DNA from: Hyphomonas beringensis
Lineage (GTDB): Bacteria; Pseudomonadota; Alphaproteobacteria; Caulobacterales; Hyphomonadaceae
Assembly (NCBI RefSeq): GCF_000682755.1
Contig: NZ_AWFF01000027.1
Location: 44,490 to 108,489 of the forward strand
Direction: 5' to 3'
Length of the DNA stretch: 64,000 nt
Part shown: positions 54,427-63,101 of the stretch, piece by piece
How the letters are laid out: the number at the start of each line of letters is the position of its first letter
Numbering within the stretch: position 1 is the first letter of the stretch
Notes under the pieces: generated by a model
The model's database searches: none
The model's input: the letters and a program-made list of their open reading frames with translations, nothing else
Told to the model about the DNA's origin: nothing
Translations under genes and position numbers: made by a program

Positions 54427-54906
54427 TTAGGCGGCGTTGGAGGCCGCTTTCTTGCCGATCAGTTTCGGTTCGGACTTTTCCGGAGCACCGATTTCGATCT
54501 TGCGCGGCTTTTTCTCTTCCGGCAGTTCACGGATCAGCTCGATGCGCAGTACGCCATGGTCAAGGCTCGCGCCGGTCACGATAACATGGTCCGCCAGCTG
54601 GAAGCGGCGAATGAAGCTGCGCTGGGCAATGCCGCGGTGCAGATAGTTGCGGCCTTCGCCGTCTTCGCTTTCGCCGCGCTTGCCGGCAACCGTCAGCAGG
54701 CCTTCTTTGGTCTCGATGTCGAGATCGTCTTCGGTAAAGCCGGCGACGGCAATCTCGATGCCGAAGGCGTTATCGTCGACACGTTCGATATTGTACGGCG
54801 GATAGCCCTGCGAGCCGTCGAGGCGTGATGCCTGATCGATCATGCTGGCAAGACGGTCAAAGCCGACAACCGTGCGGTAAAGGGGGGTAAGGTCAATATT
54901 GCTCAT
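54427..54906 (-). CDS. Small heat-shock protein Hsp20/IbpA type
   Basis: The 159-residue protein is an alpha-crystallin-domain chaperone of the class A alphaproteobacterial kind: NIDLTPLYRTVVGFDRLASM start, YNIERVDDNAFGIEIAVAGF, and RSFIRRFQLADHVIVTGAS, GVLRIELIRELPEE with a C-terminal IEI motif. It holds unfolded proteins during heat stress. Its leader has a ROSE-like hairpin, so translation may be temperature-controlled. Confidence 0.95.
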   Translation of the reverse strand: MSNIDLTPLYRTVVGFDRLASMIDQASRLDGSQGYPPYNIERVDDNAFGIEIAVAGFTEDDLDIETKEGLLTVAGKRGESEDGEGRNYLHRGIAQRSFIRRFQLADHVIVTGASLDHGVLRIELIRELPEEKKPRKIEIGAPEKSEPKLIGKKAASNAA

Positions 54907-55010
54907 AGAATCAGTCCTCTTATTCAAGCAACTGCGGGCAACCCGTCATCACAGGGAGCGCCCGGATGGATGTTCGGCATCTGTTTTGATCCAGCCCGAA
55001 TTCGGCGCTG
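54907..55010 (-). promoter_or_regulatory. Candidate ROSE-like RNA thermometer in hsp20 leader
   Basis: On the minus strand, directly before the gene, TTGCT (54927-54931) can pair with AGGA of the ribosome site (54915-54918), with an eight-base loop. This is the U(U/C)GCU/AGGA pairing that defines the 3-prime hairpin of ROSE elements before alphaproteobacterial small heat-shock genes. A further imperfect palindrome CAGCGCCGAATTCGGGCTG lies at 54992-55010. Confidence 0.6.
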
Positions 55011-55110
55011 AGGCAGATACCGGTCACGACCCGATTGTCGGCATCGTGACATGAACTATGTGGGTAGCGTAAAGTGTGGTTCAAGAGGCCAGTTGAGAAG
55101 AGGAAAGCCC

Positions 55111-56046
55111 GTGAAACATCTGACCCCAATGATTGCCCTGTCGGCCCTGTTGCTGACGGCCTGTGGTGCGCAGGAAACACCCCCGACAGAGAAAACCGTC
55201 GAGGTGGAGAAAGCTGCAGAAGCCTTTACAGAGGCAAGCCCCCTGCAGGCCGCCATTGAAGGCGAGCATCGCACAGAGGCTGAAAAGGCCCGCGATCAGT
55301 ATCGCCACCCCAAGGAAACCATCGAATTCTTTGACATCGAGCCCAGCGACAAAGTCGTTGAGCTGTGGCCCGGCGGTGGCTGGTACACGAATGTGCTGGC
55401 GCCTTATCTGGCCTCCGGAGATGGCGTGCTTGTGGCAGCCGGGTTTGACCCCGAAGGCGGCGATGAAGAGCGCCGGGCGCGTATTGAAAGCCGTCTGGCA
55501 GAATTCCAGGCCGAACATTCCGACGCGATCTATGGCGATATCGAATATTCCGCCTTTTCCGGCACGACCGGCCCGCTGACAGAGCCGGGCACAGCCGATG
55601 TCGTGCTCACCTTCCGCAACCTGCATAACTGGATGTCAGGCGGCTATGCCGAGAAATTCTTCACCGATGCCTATGCGGCCCTGAAGCCGGGCGGCGTGCT
55701 GGGCGTCGTCGAGCACCGCCTGCCGTCGACAGAGACGCAGGACCCGACCGCCTCCAGCGGTTATGTGCATGAGGATTATGTCAAATCCCTCGCAGAGGCT
55801 GCCGGCTTTGAATTCGTCGGAGCCAGCGAGATCAACGCCAATCCGGCCGACACGGCAGACCACCCCTTCGGTGTCTGGACGCTGCCCCCCAATAGCCGCA
55901 CGACGGACCGCGACGGCAACACGCCGGACGGTTTCGATCCGGAAACCTACGCCAATATTGGCGAAAGTGACCGCATGACGCTGAAATTCGTCAAGCCGGT
56001 CCAGGACGCCGCCCCGGCCGAGGACGCCAGCGCAACAGAGGAATAG
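55111..56046 (+). CDS. Lipoprotein with a SAM-methyltransferase-like domain (GTG start)
   Basis: The 311-residue product begins at GTG with MKHLTPMIALSALLLTAC, a lipobox LTAC, so it is a predicted lipoprotein. The mature part contains KVVELWPGGGWYTNVLAPYL, a methyltransferase SAM-loop-like motif, then DVVLTFRNLHNWMSGG and AALKPGGVLGVVEHR. SAM is not expected outside the cytoplasm. GTG has an AGGAAAG site. Function unknown. Confidence 0.82.
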   Translation: MKHLTPMIALSALLLTACGAQETPPTEKTVEVEKAAEAFTEASPLQAAIEGEHRTEAEKARDQYRHPKETIEFFDIEPSDKVVELWPGGGWYTNVLAPYLASGDGVLVAAGFDPEGGDEERRARIESRLAEFQAEHSDAIYGDIEYSAFSGTTGPLTEPGTADVVLTFRNLHNWMSGGYAEKFFTDAYAALKPGGVLGVVEHRLPSTETQDPTASSGYVHEDYVKSLAEAAGFEFVGASEINANPADTADHPFGVWTLPPNSRTTDRDGNTPDGFDPETYANIGESDRMTLKFVKPVQDAAPAEDASATEE

Positions 56047-56141
56047 GCGCCGCCTCTCCCCTGATCTGAACATGTGCCCGCCGCGCCTTCGTGCATGGCG
56101 GGCACTTTTCTTTGGTCGCCACCGCGCCTAAAGACGCGCAC

Positions 56142-56759
56142 ATGACCACACGCACCCTGTTCCCGACCCTCGTACGCGAGGAAAAAGTGTCCGATCTGGA
56201 CTTTGCCGAGCAGCTTGAGAAAGTCTGCTGGCTGCTGGCTGAAGAAGACGATGCCGGCAATACCTGGTGCGAAGAGCAAGGCTATGGCGGCTACACGTCC
56301 TACGCCTCGCTGGATGACTTGCCCGAACGCTTTCCGGAATTTGCCGAGCTGAAAAGCCGCCTCGCGCCAATCGCCGACGATTTCGCGAAAGAGCTCCATT
56401 GGGACATGGACGGTCTCGCCCTTCAGCTGGATGCGATCTGGGTGAACATTCTGGAGCCGGGTTTCGGGCATTCCAACCATATTCACCCCGGCAGCGTGCT
56501 GTCCGGCACCTATTATGTCTCCGTTCCGGAAGGCTCAGGCCGGCTGAAACTGGAAGATCCGCGCCTGTCAAAGATGATGGCCGCCCCGCAGCTCGTCGAT
56601 GACGTGCCGGAATCTGCCCGCCGCTTCATTTACCTGCCCCCCAGCATCGGCCATGCCTTTTTCTGGGAAAGCTGGCTGCGGCATGAAGTCCCCGCCGGGC
56701 CGGACGCCGAGGAACCGCGCGTCTCAATCAGCTTCAATTATGCGCTGAAACGCCTTTAA
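56142..56759 (+). CDS. TIGR02466 family putative 2-oxoglutarate/Fe(II) oxygenase
   Basis: The 205-residue protein has a cupin-like fold with possible Fe ligands His115 in SNHIHPGSVLSGTYYVSVPE and His181, with Arg193 in PRVSISFNY as the likely 2-oxoglutarate-binding residue. The phrases SGTYYVSVPEGSG and LKLEDPR match the TIGR02466 family. The substrate is unknown. It is on the plus strand, following the lipoprotein gene by 95 bases. Confidence 0.88.
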   Translation: MTTRTLFPTLVREEKVSDLDFAEQLEKVCWLLAEEDDAGNTWCEEQGYGGYTSYASLDDLPERFPEFAELKSRLAPIADDFAKELHWDMDGLALQLDAIWVNILEPGFGHSNHIHPGSVLSGTYYVSVPEGSGRLKLEDPRLSKMMAAPQLVDDVPESARRFIYLPPSIGHAFFWESWLRHEVPAGPDAEEPRVSISFNYALKRL

Positions 56760-56763
56760 GGCC

Positions 56764-57177
56764 TCACAACACCTTAACGAGTACGATCAGCGCCAGGGCG
56801 AGCCCACCCAGATACGTCACCAGCGCGCCAACCGCTTTCAGCGGATGCGGCCGCTCCAGCGTCACGCAGACCAGGAATCCGATCGCATGCAGAATGCGCG
56901 CGGTCGTGATCGCGATCACCAGAATGGTCACCGTCAGGCCCAGGTCGCGGCCCGCATAAACCAGTCCCGTCAACAGGAAGAGCCCGATCAGGACACCGGC
57001 ATATTCGGCGGAATTCCCGTGCGCCCGCTGCGCTTTCAGCATCGGTCCGGCCGGGTCTGTGGCCGCGTCATAAGCGATGGTCTTTGTGCGGGCGCGCGTG
57101 ATCGATGTCCAGAACGCCAGCAGCAGCGTCAAAATCACCAGAATCGCACTGCAGATTATCAGGATTGTATGCATCAA
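56764..57177 (-). CDS. MAPEG family membrane protein
   Basis: The 137-residue protein has about four membrane helices. The segment MLKAQRAHGNSAEYAGVLIG is the MAPEG signature (AxRAHxNxxE), and ITTARILHAIGFLV is the later conserved helix. Bacterial MAPEG proteins are glutathione-dependent or unassigned. Its stop is five bases from that of the TIGR02466 gene, convergent. Confidence 0.93.
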   Translation of the reverse strand: MMHTILIICSAILVILTLLLAFWTSITRARTKTIAYDAATDPAGPMLKAQRAHGNSAEYAGVLIGLFLLTGLVYAGRDLGLTVTILVIAITTARILHAIGFLVCVTLERPHPLKAVGALVTYLGGLALALIVLVKVL

Positions 57178-57345
57178 AGTCCCCCCTCCAGAAGGTTAGT
57201 CTAACGTCGCCGCAGTGCCCCTGGAAGCCTTTTCAACCCAACGCCGTTAACGAAACCGTGGCACCGTTGCTCTTGACGAAACGGGCTTCTGACGTCATCG
57301 CCACCCCCACATCGTTTCAATTTGCAGCCAGATACGAGCCGTCTC

Positions 57346-57873
57346 ATGGACCTTTCCAAAATACCGACCGGGAACAACCCGCCAGATGACATCAACGTTC
57401 TGATCGAAGTGCCGCTGGGCGGCGATCCGATCAAGTACGAAATCGACAAGGATTCCGGCGCGATGTTCGTTGACCGCTATCTCTACACAGAGATGCGCTA
57501 TCCGTGTAATTACGGCTTCGTCCCGCACACGCTGAGCCTTGATGGCGACCCGATTGACGTGATGGTTGTTGGCAACCGTCCGCTGGTTCCCGGCTCGGTC
57601 GTGCGTGCGCGTCCTGTCGGCGTGCTGATGATGACGGACGACAAGGGCCCGGACGAAAAGATCCTGGCCGTGCCGCACAACAAGCTGACCTCCTATTACG
57701 ACAAGATCGCCACCTATCACGATCTGCCGCAGACGCTGATCGACAAGACGGCCCACTTCTTCGAGCATTACAAGGATCTCGAAAAAGGCAAATGGACCCG
57801 TATTGAAGGCTGGTATGGCATCGAAAAGGCCCGCGAGCTGATCGAAGCTGCCGTCGCCCGCGGCAAGGAATAA
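57346..57873 (+). CDS. ppa: Inorganic pyrophosphatase
   Basis: Ppa hydrolyses pyrophosphate, pulling biosynthetic reactions forward. The 175-residue protein is a family I soluble enzyme: NVLIEVPLGGDPIKYEIDKD, MRYPCNYGFVPHTLSLDGDP with the DGDPIDVMVVG metal motif, and DKGPDEKILAVP. ATG at 57346 is preferred to an upstream TTG. Divergent from the MAPEG gene. Confidence 0.97.
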   Translation: MDLSKIPTGNNPPDDINVLIEVPLGGDPIKYEIDKDSGAMFVDRYLYTEMRYPCNYGFVPHTLSLDGDPIDVMVVGNRPLVPGSVVRARPVGVLMMTDDKGPDEKILAVPHNKLTSYYDKIATYHDLPQTLIDKTAHFFEHYKDLEKGKWTRIEGWYGIEKARELIEAAVARGKE

Positions 57874-57956
57874 CAGCCTGATTTCCGCATTGGCCGGACG
57901 GGCATGACCCGGCCGGCCATGCCCTTGCGGCGCCTGACAAGGTGAGGCCGTAATCC

Positions 57957-58580
57957 ATGGACATTTCTGTCTGGCTGGCCTTGCTGGCCCTGTTCTTTGC
58001 CGGTGGCCTGACGCCTGGCCCAGCTGTCATGATGGTGATGAGCGCATCCCTGCGATACCGCGCGCCGACCGCCATGATCCCTGCCCTTGGCGTTTCCACC
58101 GCAAATCTTCTCTGGATCAGCCTGGCCGCAACCGGCATTGCCGCTTTTGCCGCGCAACTGCCTGTCGTGCTGACAGCGCTGAAGATTGCCGGCCTGTGCT
58201 TTATCGTCTGGCTGGCCTGGACGATGGCGACCGCAGATCCGCATCGGCCGCGCGCCCGGGCTGAGCAGGCCCCTGCCCGCGCCAATCTGTTTGGCCGCGG
58301 CATTGCCCTGCAATTGCTGAATCCGAATGCGCTGGTCTTTTTCGGCCTGCTGCTGCCCAGTTACTTCGATCACGAAAAGCCGGTCTTGCCACAGGCCCTG
58401 ATCATTATGGCGACCGTCACGGTGACGGAAATGCTTGGCCTGACCTTCTATGCCTGGCTGGCAGACGCCATGAACCAGCGCCTGCAATCGCCTGTCTTTT
58501 CGCGCTGGTTCAACCGGCTGGCCGCCGCCGCCATGGTGGGGTCTGCCGCGTTCGCCGCCGTCATGACAACGACAGCTTAA
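57957..58580 (+). CDS. LysE/RhtB-family exporter
   Basis: The 207-residue membrane protein has about six helices, the LTPGPAVMMVMSASL signature (about 19-33) and the QLLNPNALVFFGLLLP block. It is a second LysE-type exporter in the window, distinct from the one at 27.5 kb. It follows ppa by about 83 bases. Substrate unknown. Confidence 0.92.
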   Translation: MDISVWLALLALFFAGGLTPGPAVMMVMSASLRYRAPTAMIPALGVSTANLLWISLAATGIAAFAAQLPVVLTALKIAGLCFIVWLAWTMATADPHRPRARAEQAPARANLFGRGIALQLLNPNALVFFGLLLPSYFDHEKPVLPQALIIMATVTVTEMLGLTFYAWLADAMNQRLQSPVFSRWFNRLAAAAMVGSAAFAAVMTTTA

Positions 58581-58593
58581 AGCCCACGCAGGA

Positions 58594-59217
58594 TTAAGGC
58601 TCGATCACCTCGAACCGGCCGGTCTGATGGTTCCGCCAGTGCAGTTCGCCATGCTTGATGGCAAACCATGCACCGTGGATTTCCAGGTCACCGGCATCAA
58701 CGGCGCGCTTCACAAAGGGGAAGGTCATCAGATTGTTGATCGATGTCTCGATCCCCTCAAGTTCCAGGGCAAATTGCGGATTGACCGAACCGCTCGCGAC
58801 AACACGCTCGCGCGCCTTTTCCAGCAGGCGCACCCAGGGCGTCACGAACTCGCCAATCTCCGGATTGCCCTCGCCCTCCAGAGACGCAGCAATCCCGCCA
58901 CATCCCCCATGGCCCATGATAACCAGATGGTCGATCTTCAGCACATTCACCGCATATTCCAGCGCCGCGCTGACCCCGTGCAGGCTGTCATCCGGCTGAT
59001 AAGGCGGCACAAGATTGGCCACATTGCGCACGACAAAAAGCTGGCCGGGCGCTGCATTGAAAATATCCGATGGTTCTGCGCGGCTGTCGGCGCAGGCGAT
59101 CAACATGATGCGCGGGTTCTGGCCTTCGCCAAGTTCCCGATAGAGGGCCGCCTGCTTTGCATATGTCCCTTTGCGAAACCGTCGATACCCCTTCAGAAGA
59201 TCCTCAACCGAATTCAT
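58594..59217 (-). CDS. Beta-class carbonic anhydrase
   Basis: It hydrates CO2 to bicarbonate. The 207-residue protein has zinc ligands Cys42 (with Asp44 and Arg46 in ACADSRAEPS), His103 and Cys106 in GHGGCGG. The start chosen at 59217 follows on from a weak ribosome site. It is convergent with the LysE gene and divergent from the TetR gene. Confidence 0.95.
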   Translation of the reverse strand: MNSVEDLLKGYRRFRKGTYAKQAALYRELGEGQNPRIMLIACADSRAEPSDIFNAAPGQLFVVRNVANLVPPYQPDDSLHGVSAALEYAVNVLKIDHLVIMGHGGCGGIAASLEGEGNPEIGEFVTPWVRLLEKARERVVASGSVNPQFALELEGIETSINNLMTFPFVKRAVDAGDLEIHGAWFAIKHGELHWRNHQTGRFEVIEP

Positions 59218-59366
59218 GCAAATGCTCCTGTTTCTCCGGAGCACTGACTAGTGCATATTGTCTACGCTGCAAGCGTGAATCGGGATATTGTTTACCTCTT
59301 GGCGCTTATACTGGCTTTGCAAACGCTGTATTGGTTGCAGTTGAGCGCTGATTTCTGGAGTTGAAC

Positions 59367-59966
59367 ATGTCCACGCCGGCAGAAGCCAAGAAGTCATCCC
59401 GGAAGGGGCCAACACGCAGCGAAGCGTCAAAAGCCGCCATTCTGGATGCAACGCGCGAAGAAATGGCCGAAAATGGCTGGCGCAGTTTTAGTGTTGATGC
59501 CGTTGCAAAGCGGGCCAGCGCGTCAAAACAGACCATTTACAAATGGTGGCCCTCAATTGGTGCCATGTGCGTGGAATCCGCCCTTGCCCTGATCCCGGAC
59601 AGTCCGGATGGCGGGCGTGACCCGCAAGAACGCATTACGGCGCTGATTGTCCCGCTGGAAGCCGCCGCCCGGACAGGCGCGGGCCATGCCGTGCTGCGTG
59701 TCGCGCTTTGCGCCGCCGCTGACGACAAGGATGCCGGGGAACTCTGGCGCGCCTGGATGAACCGCGACATCCGCATGCCAATGCGCATGCTGCTTGCTGA
59801 ACTCGCCAGCAAACGCGTCATTCGGCGCGATTTTGATCTGGATGAAGTCATTGAAGAGCTGCTCGGCCCCCTCTGGCACCGCATCATGATCATGCGCGCG
59901 CCGGTCCGTGAGGGCTTCTGCAGCACCCAGGCACGTAACTTTTTACGGGTATACGCCACCTTCTGA
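59367..59966 (+). CDS. TetR-family transcriptional regulator
   Basis: The 199-residue protein has a TetR N-terminal DNA-binding domain: ASKAAILDATREEMAENGWR and VDAVAKRASASKQTIYKWWP (about 24-70). The C-terminal ligand domain ends VIEELLGPLWHRIMIMRAPV, which fits TetR_C family members. ATG has a GGAG site. It is followed by the acyltransferase-like gene 57 bases on; it may control that gene or its divergent neighbour. Confidence 0.94.
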   Translation: MSTPAEAKKSSRKGPTRSEASKAAILDATREEMAENGWRSFSVDAVAKRASASKQTIYKWWPSIGAMCVESALALIPDSPDGGRDPQERITALIVPLEAAARTGAGHAVLRVALCAAADDKDAGELWRAWMNRDIRMPMRMLLAELASKRVIRRDFDLDEVIEELLGPLWHRIMIMRAPVREGFCSTQARNFLRVYATF

Positions 59967-60023
59967 TACGCCTTTGGCGCGAATGTTGCACAGCCGTTTC
60001 CCTGATTTGAACTGGGAAACGCC

Positions 60024-61088
60024 ATGCCGACGCGCAGAATAGACTGGATCGACAACGCAAAAGGGATCTCAATCCTGCTGTTTGTCCTCATGCAGGCCAC
60101 GTTCAATTACGAGGCATTGCTACAGAAACACAGCTGGATGCACCTGCTGGCAGCCTGGGCAGCGCCTTTCACTGTGCCGACCCTGTTCGTGATTGCAGGA
60201 CTGTTCCTGAATCGAACACTCTTTGGCTCGAAATCCACGTTTTTTGACCGGAAAGTGCTCAGATTCGTCTATCTTTATGCCATCTGGCTGGCCATCCAGA
60301 CCCTCATTCTGAATGCCGGAACCCTGATGACATCTCCCCTGTCGGTTCTGGGCAGCTATGTCATGGCCTGGGTCCAGCCAGCCGCCGGCCTCTGGCTGAT
60401 ACCCATGCTGATCGTGTTTTCGGTGGTTACCTGGCTGCTGCGCTTTGTCTCTGTGCCGCGACTTCTGATCATGGCGATCGTTCTGCAGATCATGCATTCC
60501 GCCGGTCTGGTCCATAGCGGCTGGGTCCTGGCAGACCGCTTTGCCGAATATTACGTCTTCTTTTATGCCGGGTATGCAGGCCTCAGCCTGATCAAGCGCT
60601 ATGCCGACACGATCACCACCGGTTTTGATGATGTCCCGGCTGCCCTGCTCGTCTGGGCCACAATCAATACGGTGATCGTCATACAGGGCACAGACACACT
60701 GCCGATTATCAGCCTCGTTCTGGGCATGGCGGGGGCCTTTGCAGTGATCGCAGCGGCCACACTGCTGACGCGCCGTAACTGGAAATGGGGCGAGTTCGTG
60801 AAATATACCGGCCGCAACTATCTTGTGATCTATCTGGCCTATTTCATCCCGCTGGCCCTGTTTGAGACCCTGCTGGCCTCGACAGGCTTCCGGACAGAAT
60901 CCGGCCTGACCATTCTGTTCCTGACAATCGCGTCCCTTGGCGCGCCCCTGTTGCTGCACCAGTTGCTGCGCAAGACGCCCCTGATCGCGCTTTACCGCCG
61001 ACCCGCCACATTCCGCTTGCAGGAAAAAGGCGCTCTCCCGAAGGGACGCCTGCTGACACCGCCGCAAAGAAATACCGGGGAAGCGTGA
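60024..61088 (+). CDS. Acyltransferase-3-like membrane protein lacking the usual His residues
   Basis: The 354-residue protein has about ten membrane helices and the RIDWIDNAKGISILLFVLMQ start of the acyltransferase-3 family (R..W.DnaKGi.I..VV..H). The catalytic His of that motif is Gln24 here, and the late IYLLH-type motif is IYLAY. So it may be inactive, or use a different mechanism. It follows a TetR gene. Substrate unknown. Confidence 0.82.
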   Translation: MPTRRIDWIDNAKGISILLFVLMQATFNYEALLQKHSWMHLLAAWAAPFTVPTLFVIAGLFLNRTLFGSKSTFFDRKVLRFVYLYAIWLAIQTLILNAGTLMTSPLSVLGSYVMAWVQPAAGLWLIPMLIVFSVVTWLLRFVSVPRLLIMAIVLQIMHSAGLVHSGWVLADRFAEYYVFFYAGYAGLSLIKRYADTITTGFDDVPAALLVWATINTVIVIQGTDTLPIISLVLGMAGAFAVIAAATLLTRRNWKWGEFVKYTGRNYLVIYLAYFIPLALFETLLASTGFRTESGLTILFLTIASLGAPLLLHQLLRKTPLIALYRRPATFRLQEKGALPKGRLLTPPQRNTGEA

Positions 61089-61098
61089 TTTCTGCGCG

Positions 61099-61647
61099 CT
61101 ATTTCGCGCGGGTCCACACCATCAGCGGGTCGAATGCGCCGGTTTCGGCGGCTTTCTGAAGCTGGCTGATCTGCTCATTCACCGGGTTCGGGGCTGAGGC
61201 CGCGGCGCGCTGGCCGTAGAGCGCATCATCCAGACGACAGATCTGTTCGAACAGCGCTTCTGACCGCATCACGAGATCCAGGAAACGCTGGGGCAGACCC
61301 AGCCCCTGCTGCGCGGCAGCATCCAGCGGCGGCTCTTCACGGCGAATACGGTATTTGCGGGCAGCCGCTTCCTCGCGGCGCATTTCTCCATCGCGCACGG
61401 CTTTTTGCATCACCAGCCAGCTCGCAGCCTGCATCAGGCGCGTCGTCAGCTCCATGCTCCAGGCCGAATAGGTCAGGCTCGCTTCCCGGGGCAGCGTCTT
61501 GGCATTCTCCCGGCCCGGGCCATCCAGATAGGTCGCGGTCTCTTCGACCAGCGCCATGCCGCGCGCAAATACGGTGTCGAACAGCTTTCCGCCGGTAAAT
61601 CCGTCCTGACTGTCCCCACCTTCGTGCGGTGATTTATCTGCCGCCAT
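61099..61647 (-). CDS. DUF1465 (RcdA-like) protein
   Basis: The 182-residue helical protein matches DUF1465, the family of Caulobacter RcdA, which helps ClpXP deliver the cell-cycle regulator CtrA for degradation. Features are FARGMALVEETATYLDGPGR, SMELTTRLMQAASWL and RFLDLVMRSEALFEQICRLD. Whether it acts in this way here is inference. Adjacent to the DUF1192 gene on the same strand. Confidence 0.85.
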   Translation of the reverse strand: MAADKSPHEGGDSQDGFTGGKLFDTVFARGMALVEETATYLDGPGRENAKTLPREASLTYSAWSMELTTRLMQAASWLVMQKAVRDGEMRREEAAARKYRIRREEPPLDAAAQQGLGLPQRFLDLVMRSEALFEQICRLDDALYGQRAAASAPNPVNEQISQLQKAAETGAFDPLMVWTRAK

Positions 61648-61710
61648 TTATTGCGCCCTCGCTCGCGTGCATACGTATTTGGAATTTATCAACTTAGCCT
61701 TTATGGCCGC

Positions 61711-61896
61711 TTAATTATCGCCGCCGAACAAGGCATGCGCTGCAGATTTCTGCGCCTTCTTCTTCTCTATTTCGGCTTCGCAGGCCGCAATGCCGGCCTG
61801 CAGCGTCTCGATCCTCGCCTGCAGCTCCTCGACAGACATCTGCTCCAGTGTCTGGGGCGTATTCACCAAGATCGGCTCTTCGTCGAATGCGGCCAT
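61711..61896 (-). CDS. DUF1192 small protein
   Basis: The 61-residue product has an N-terminal MAAFDEEPILVNTPQTLEQM segment, then SVEELQARIETLQAGIAAC, a coiled-coil helix, typical of DUF1192 in alphaproteobacteria. The gene lies 63 bases upstream of the DUF1465 gene on the same strand. Function unknown. Confidence 0.88.
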   Translation of the reverse strand: MAAFDEEPILVNTPQTLEQMSVEELQARIETLQAGIAACEAEIEKKKAQKSAAHALFGGDN

Positions 61897-61987
61897 TGGG
61901 GGTCACCTTCCAATTCGTGCTACAGCCCTTATCAAAGCAGAAACCTTACCAGGATGCGACTCGGAAACCGAAGGGAATACAGACCAT

Positions 61988-62965
61988 ATGTCAGCTGAAA
62001 CGATGAAAGCGGTGATTGCAGAAGACGGCCAGCCCCTCAAACTGGCAGATGTGGCCCGGCCCAGCCTGAAGCCCGGCGAGGTGCTGGTCAAAGTGGCCGC
62101 CTCCGGTCTCAACCGCGCAGACCTTGTCCAGCGCAAGGGCGCCTATCCCCCACCGCCTGGCGCCTCCTCCATCATGGGCCTGGAAATCTCCGGAACTGTC
62201 GTGGAGACAGGCGAAGGCACCGCGCGCTTTGCGCCGGGAGACCGCGTGGCCGGTCTGCTGGCTGGCGGCGGGTATGCGGAATATTGCGCCGTTGATGAAG
62301 GCTCCCTCCTGCCCGTGCCGGACGGGATGAGCTGGCAAGACGCCGCCTGCTTCCCGGAAGCGCTGATGACTGTCTGGGCCAATGTGTTTGACCGCGTCGG
62401 CTTCAAATCCGGGGAGGCGTTTCTCTGCCATGGCGGCACCAGTGGCATCGGCGTGATGGCCATCCAGATGACGAAGCTGGCCGGCGCCTCAAAGATCTTC
62501 GCCACCGCTGGCACTGACGAGAAATGCGCCCTGATCCGCGACCTCGGCGGTGATCGCGCCATCAATTACAAGACCGAAGACTTTGAAGCCATTGTTCGCG
62601 ATGAAGGCAGCGTGGATGTCACGCTGGATATGGTCGGCGGAGACTACATCCAGAAGAATATTTCGGTGTCGCGTCCTGATGGGCGCATCATCAACATCGC
62701 CTATATGAACGGCTTCACGGCCGAGGTGAATTTCGCGCCCGTGCTGATGAAACGCCTCACCCTTGCCGCCACCACGCTCCGCGCGCGGCCCGTGGACGAG
62801 AAACGCCGCATACGGGACGCGGTGGAAAAGGATTTCTGGCCGCATGTGGTCTCCGGCAAGATTCGTCCGGTTCTGGAGAAGGCTTTCCCGGCCTCTGAGG
62901 CCGAAGCCGCGCAGGCCCTGATGGGCCAGGGCGGGCACTCCGGCAAGATTGTGTTGACCTGGTGA
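61988..62965 (+). CDS. NAD(P)H quinone oxidoreductase (PIG3/QOR type)
   Basis: The 325-residue protein is a zinc-free medium-chain dehydrogenase/reductase: ADVARPSLKPGEVLVKVAAS, GLNRADLVQRKGAYPPPPGA, and the Rossmann segment CHGGTSGIGVMAIQMTKLAG. The sequence RADLVQRKGxYPPP is typical of PIG3/TP53I3-like enzymes. The start at 61988 is chosen by family similarity; the open frame runs further upstream over the DUF1192 gene. Confidence 0.93.
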   Translation: MSAETMKAVIAEDGQPLKLADVARPSLKPGEVLVKVAASGLNRADLVQRKGAYPPPPGASSIMGLEISGTVVETGEGTARFAPGDRVAGLLAGGGYAEYCAVDEGSLLPVPDGMSWQDAACFPEALMTVWANVFDRVGFKSGEAFLCHGGTSGIGVMAIQMTKLAGASKIFATAGTDEKCALIRDLGGDRAINYKTEDFEAIVRDEGSVDVTLDMVGGDYIQKNISVSRPDGRIINIAYMNGFTAEVNFAPVLMKRLTLAATTLRARPVDEKRRIRDAVEKDFWPHVVSGKIRPVLEKAFPASEAEAAQALMGQGGHSGKIVLTW

Positions 62966-63101
62966 GGCAGGCACCTTTCCTTTTGCCGGGCATGGCATTA
63001 TAAAAGCCTCAAGGTTTTTCAAGCATGTCTGGAACCTGACCGCCCGGCACGATGTGTCGGGCGGCTGCATTTCAGGCACAATTAAAGTCAGGGAGTTCCC
63101 C

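Noticed and set aside
59325..59345. TTTGCAAA palindrome before the TetR gene as operator
   Set aside because: Only an eight-base core is symmetrical; too short to support.
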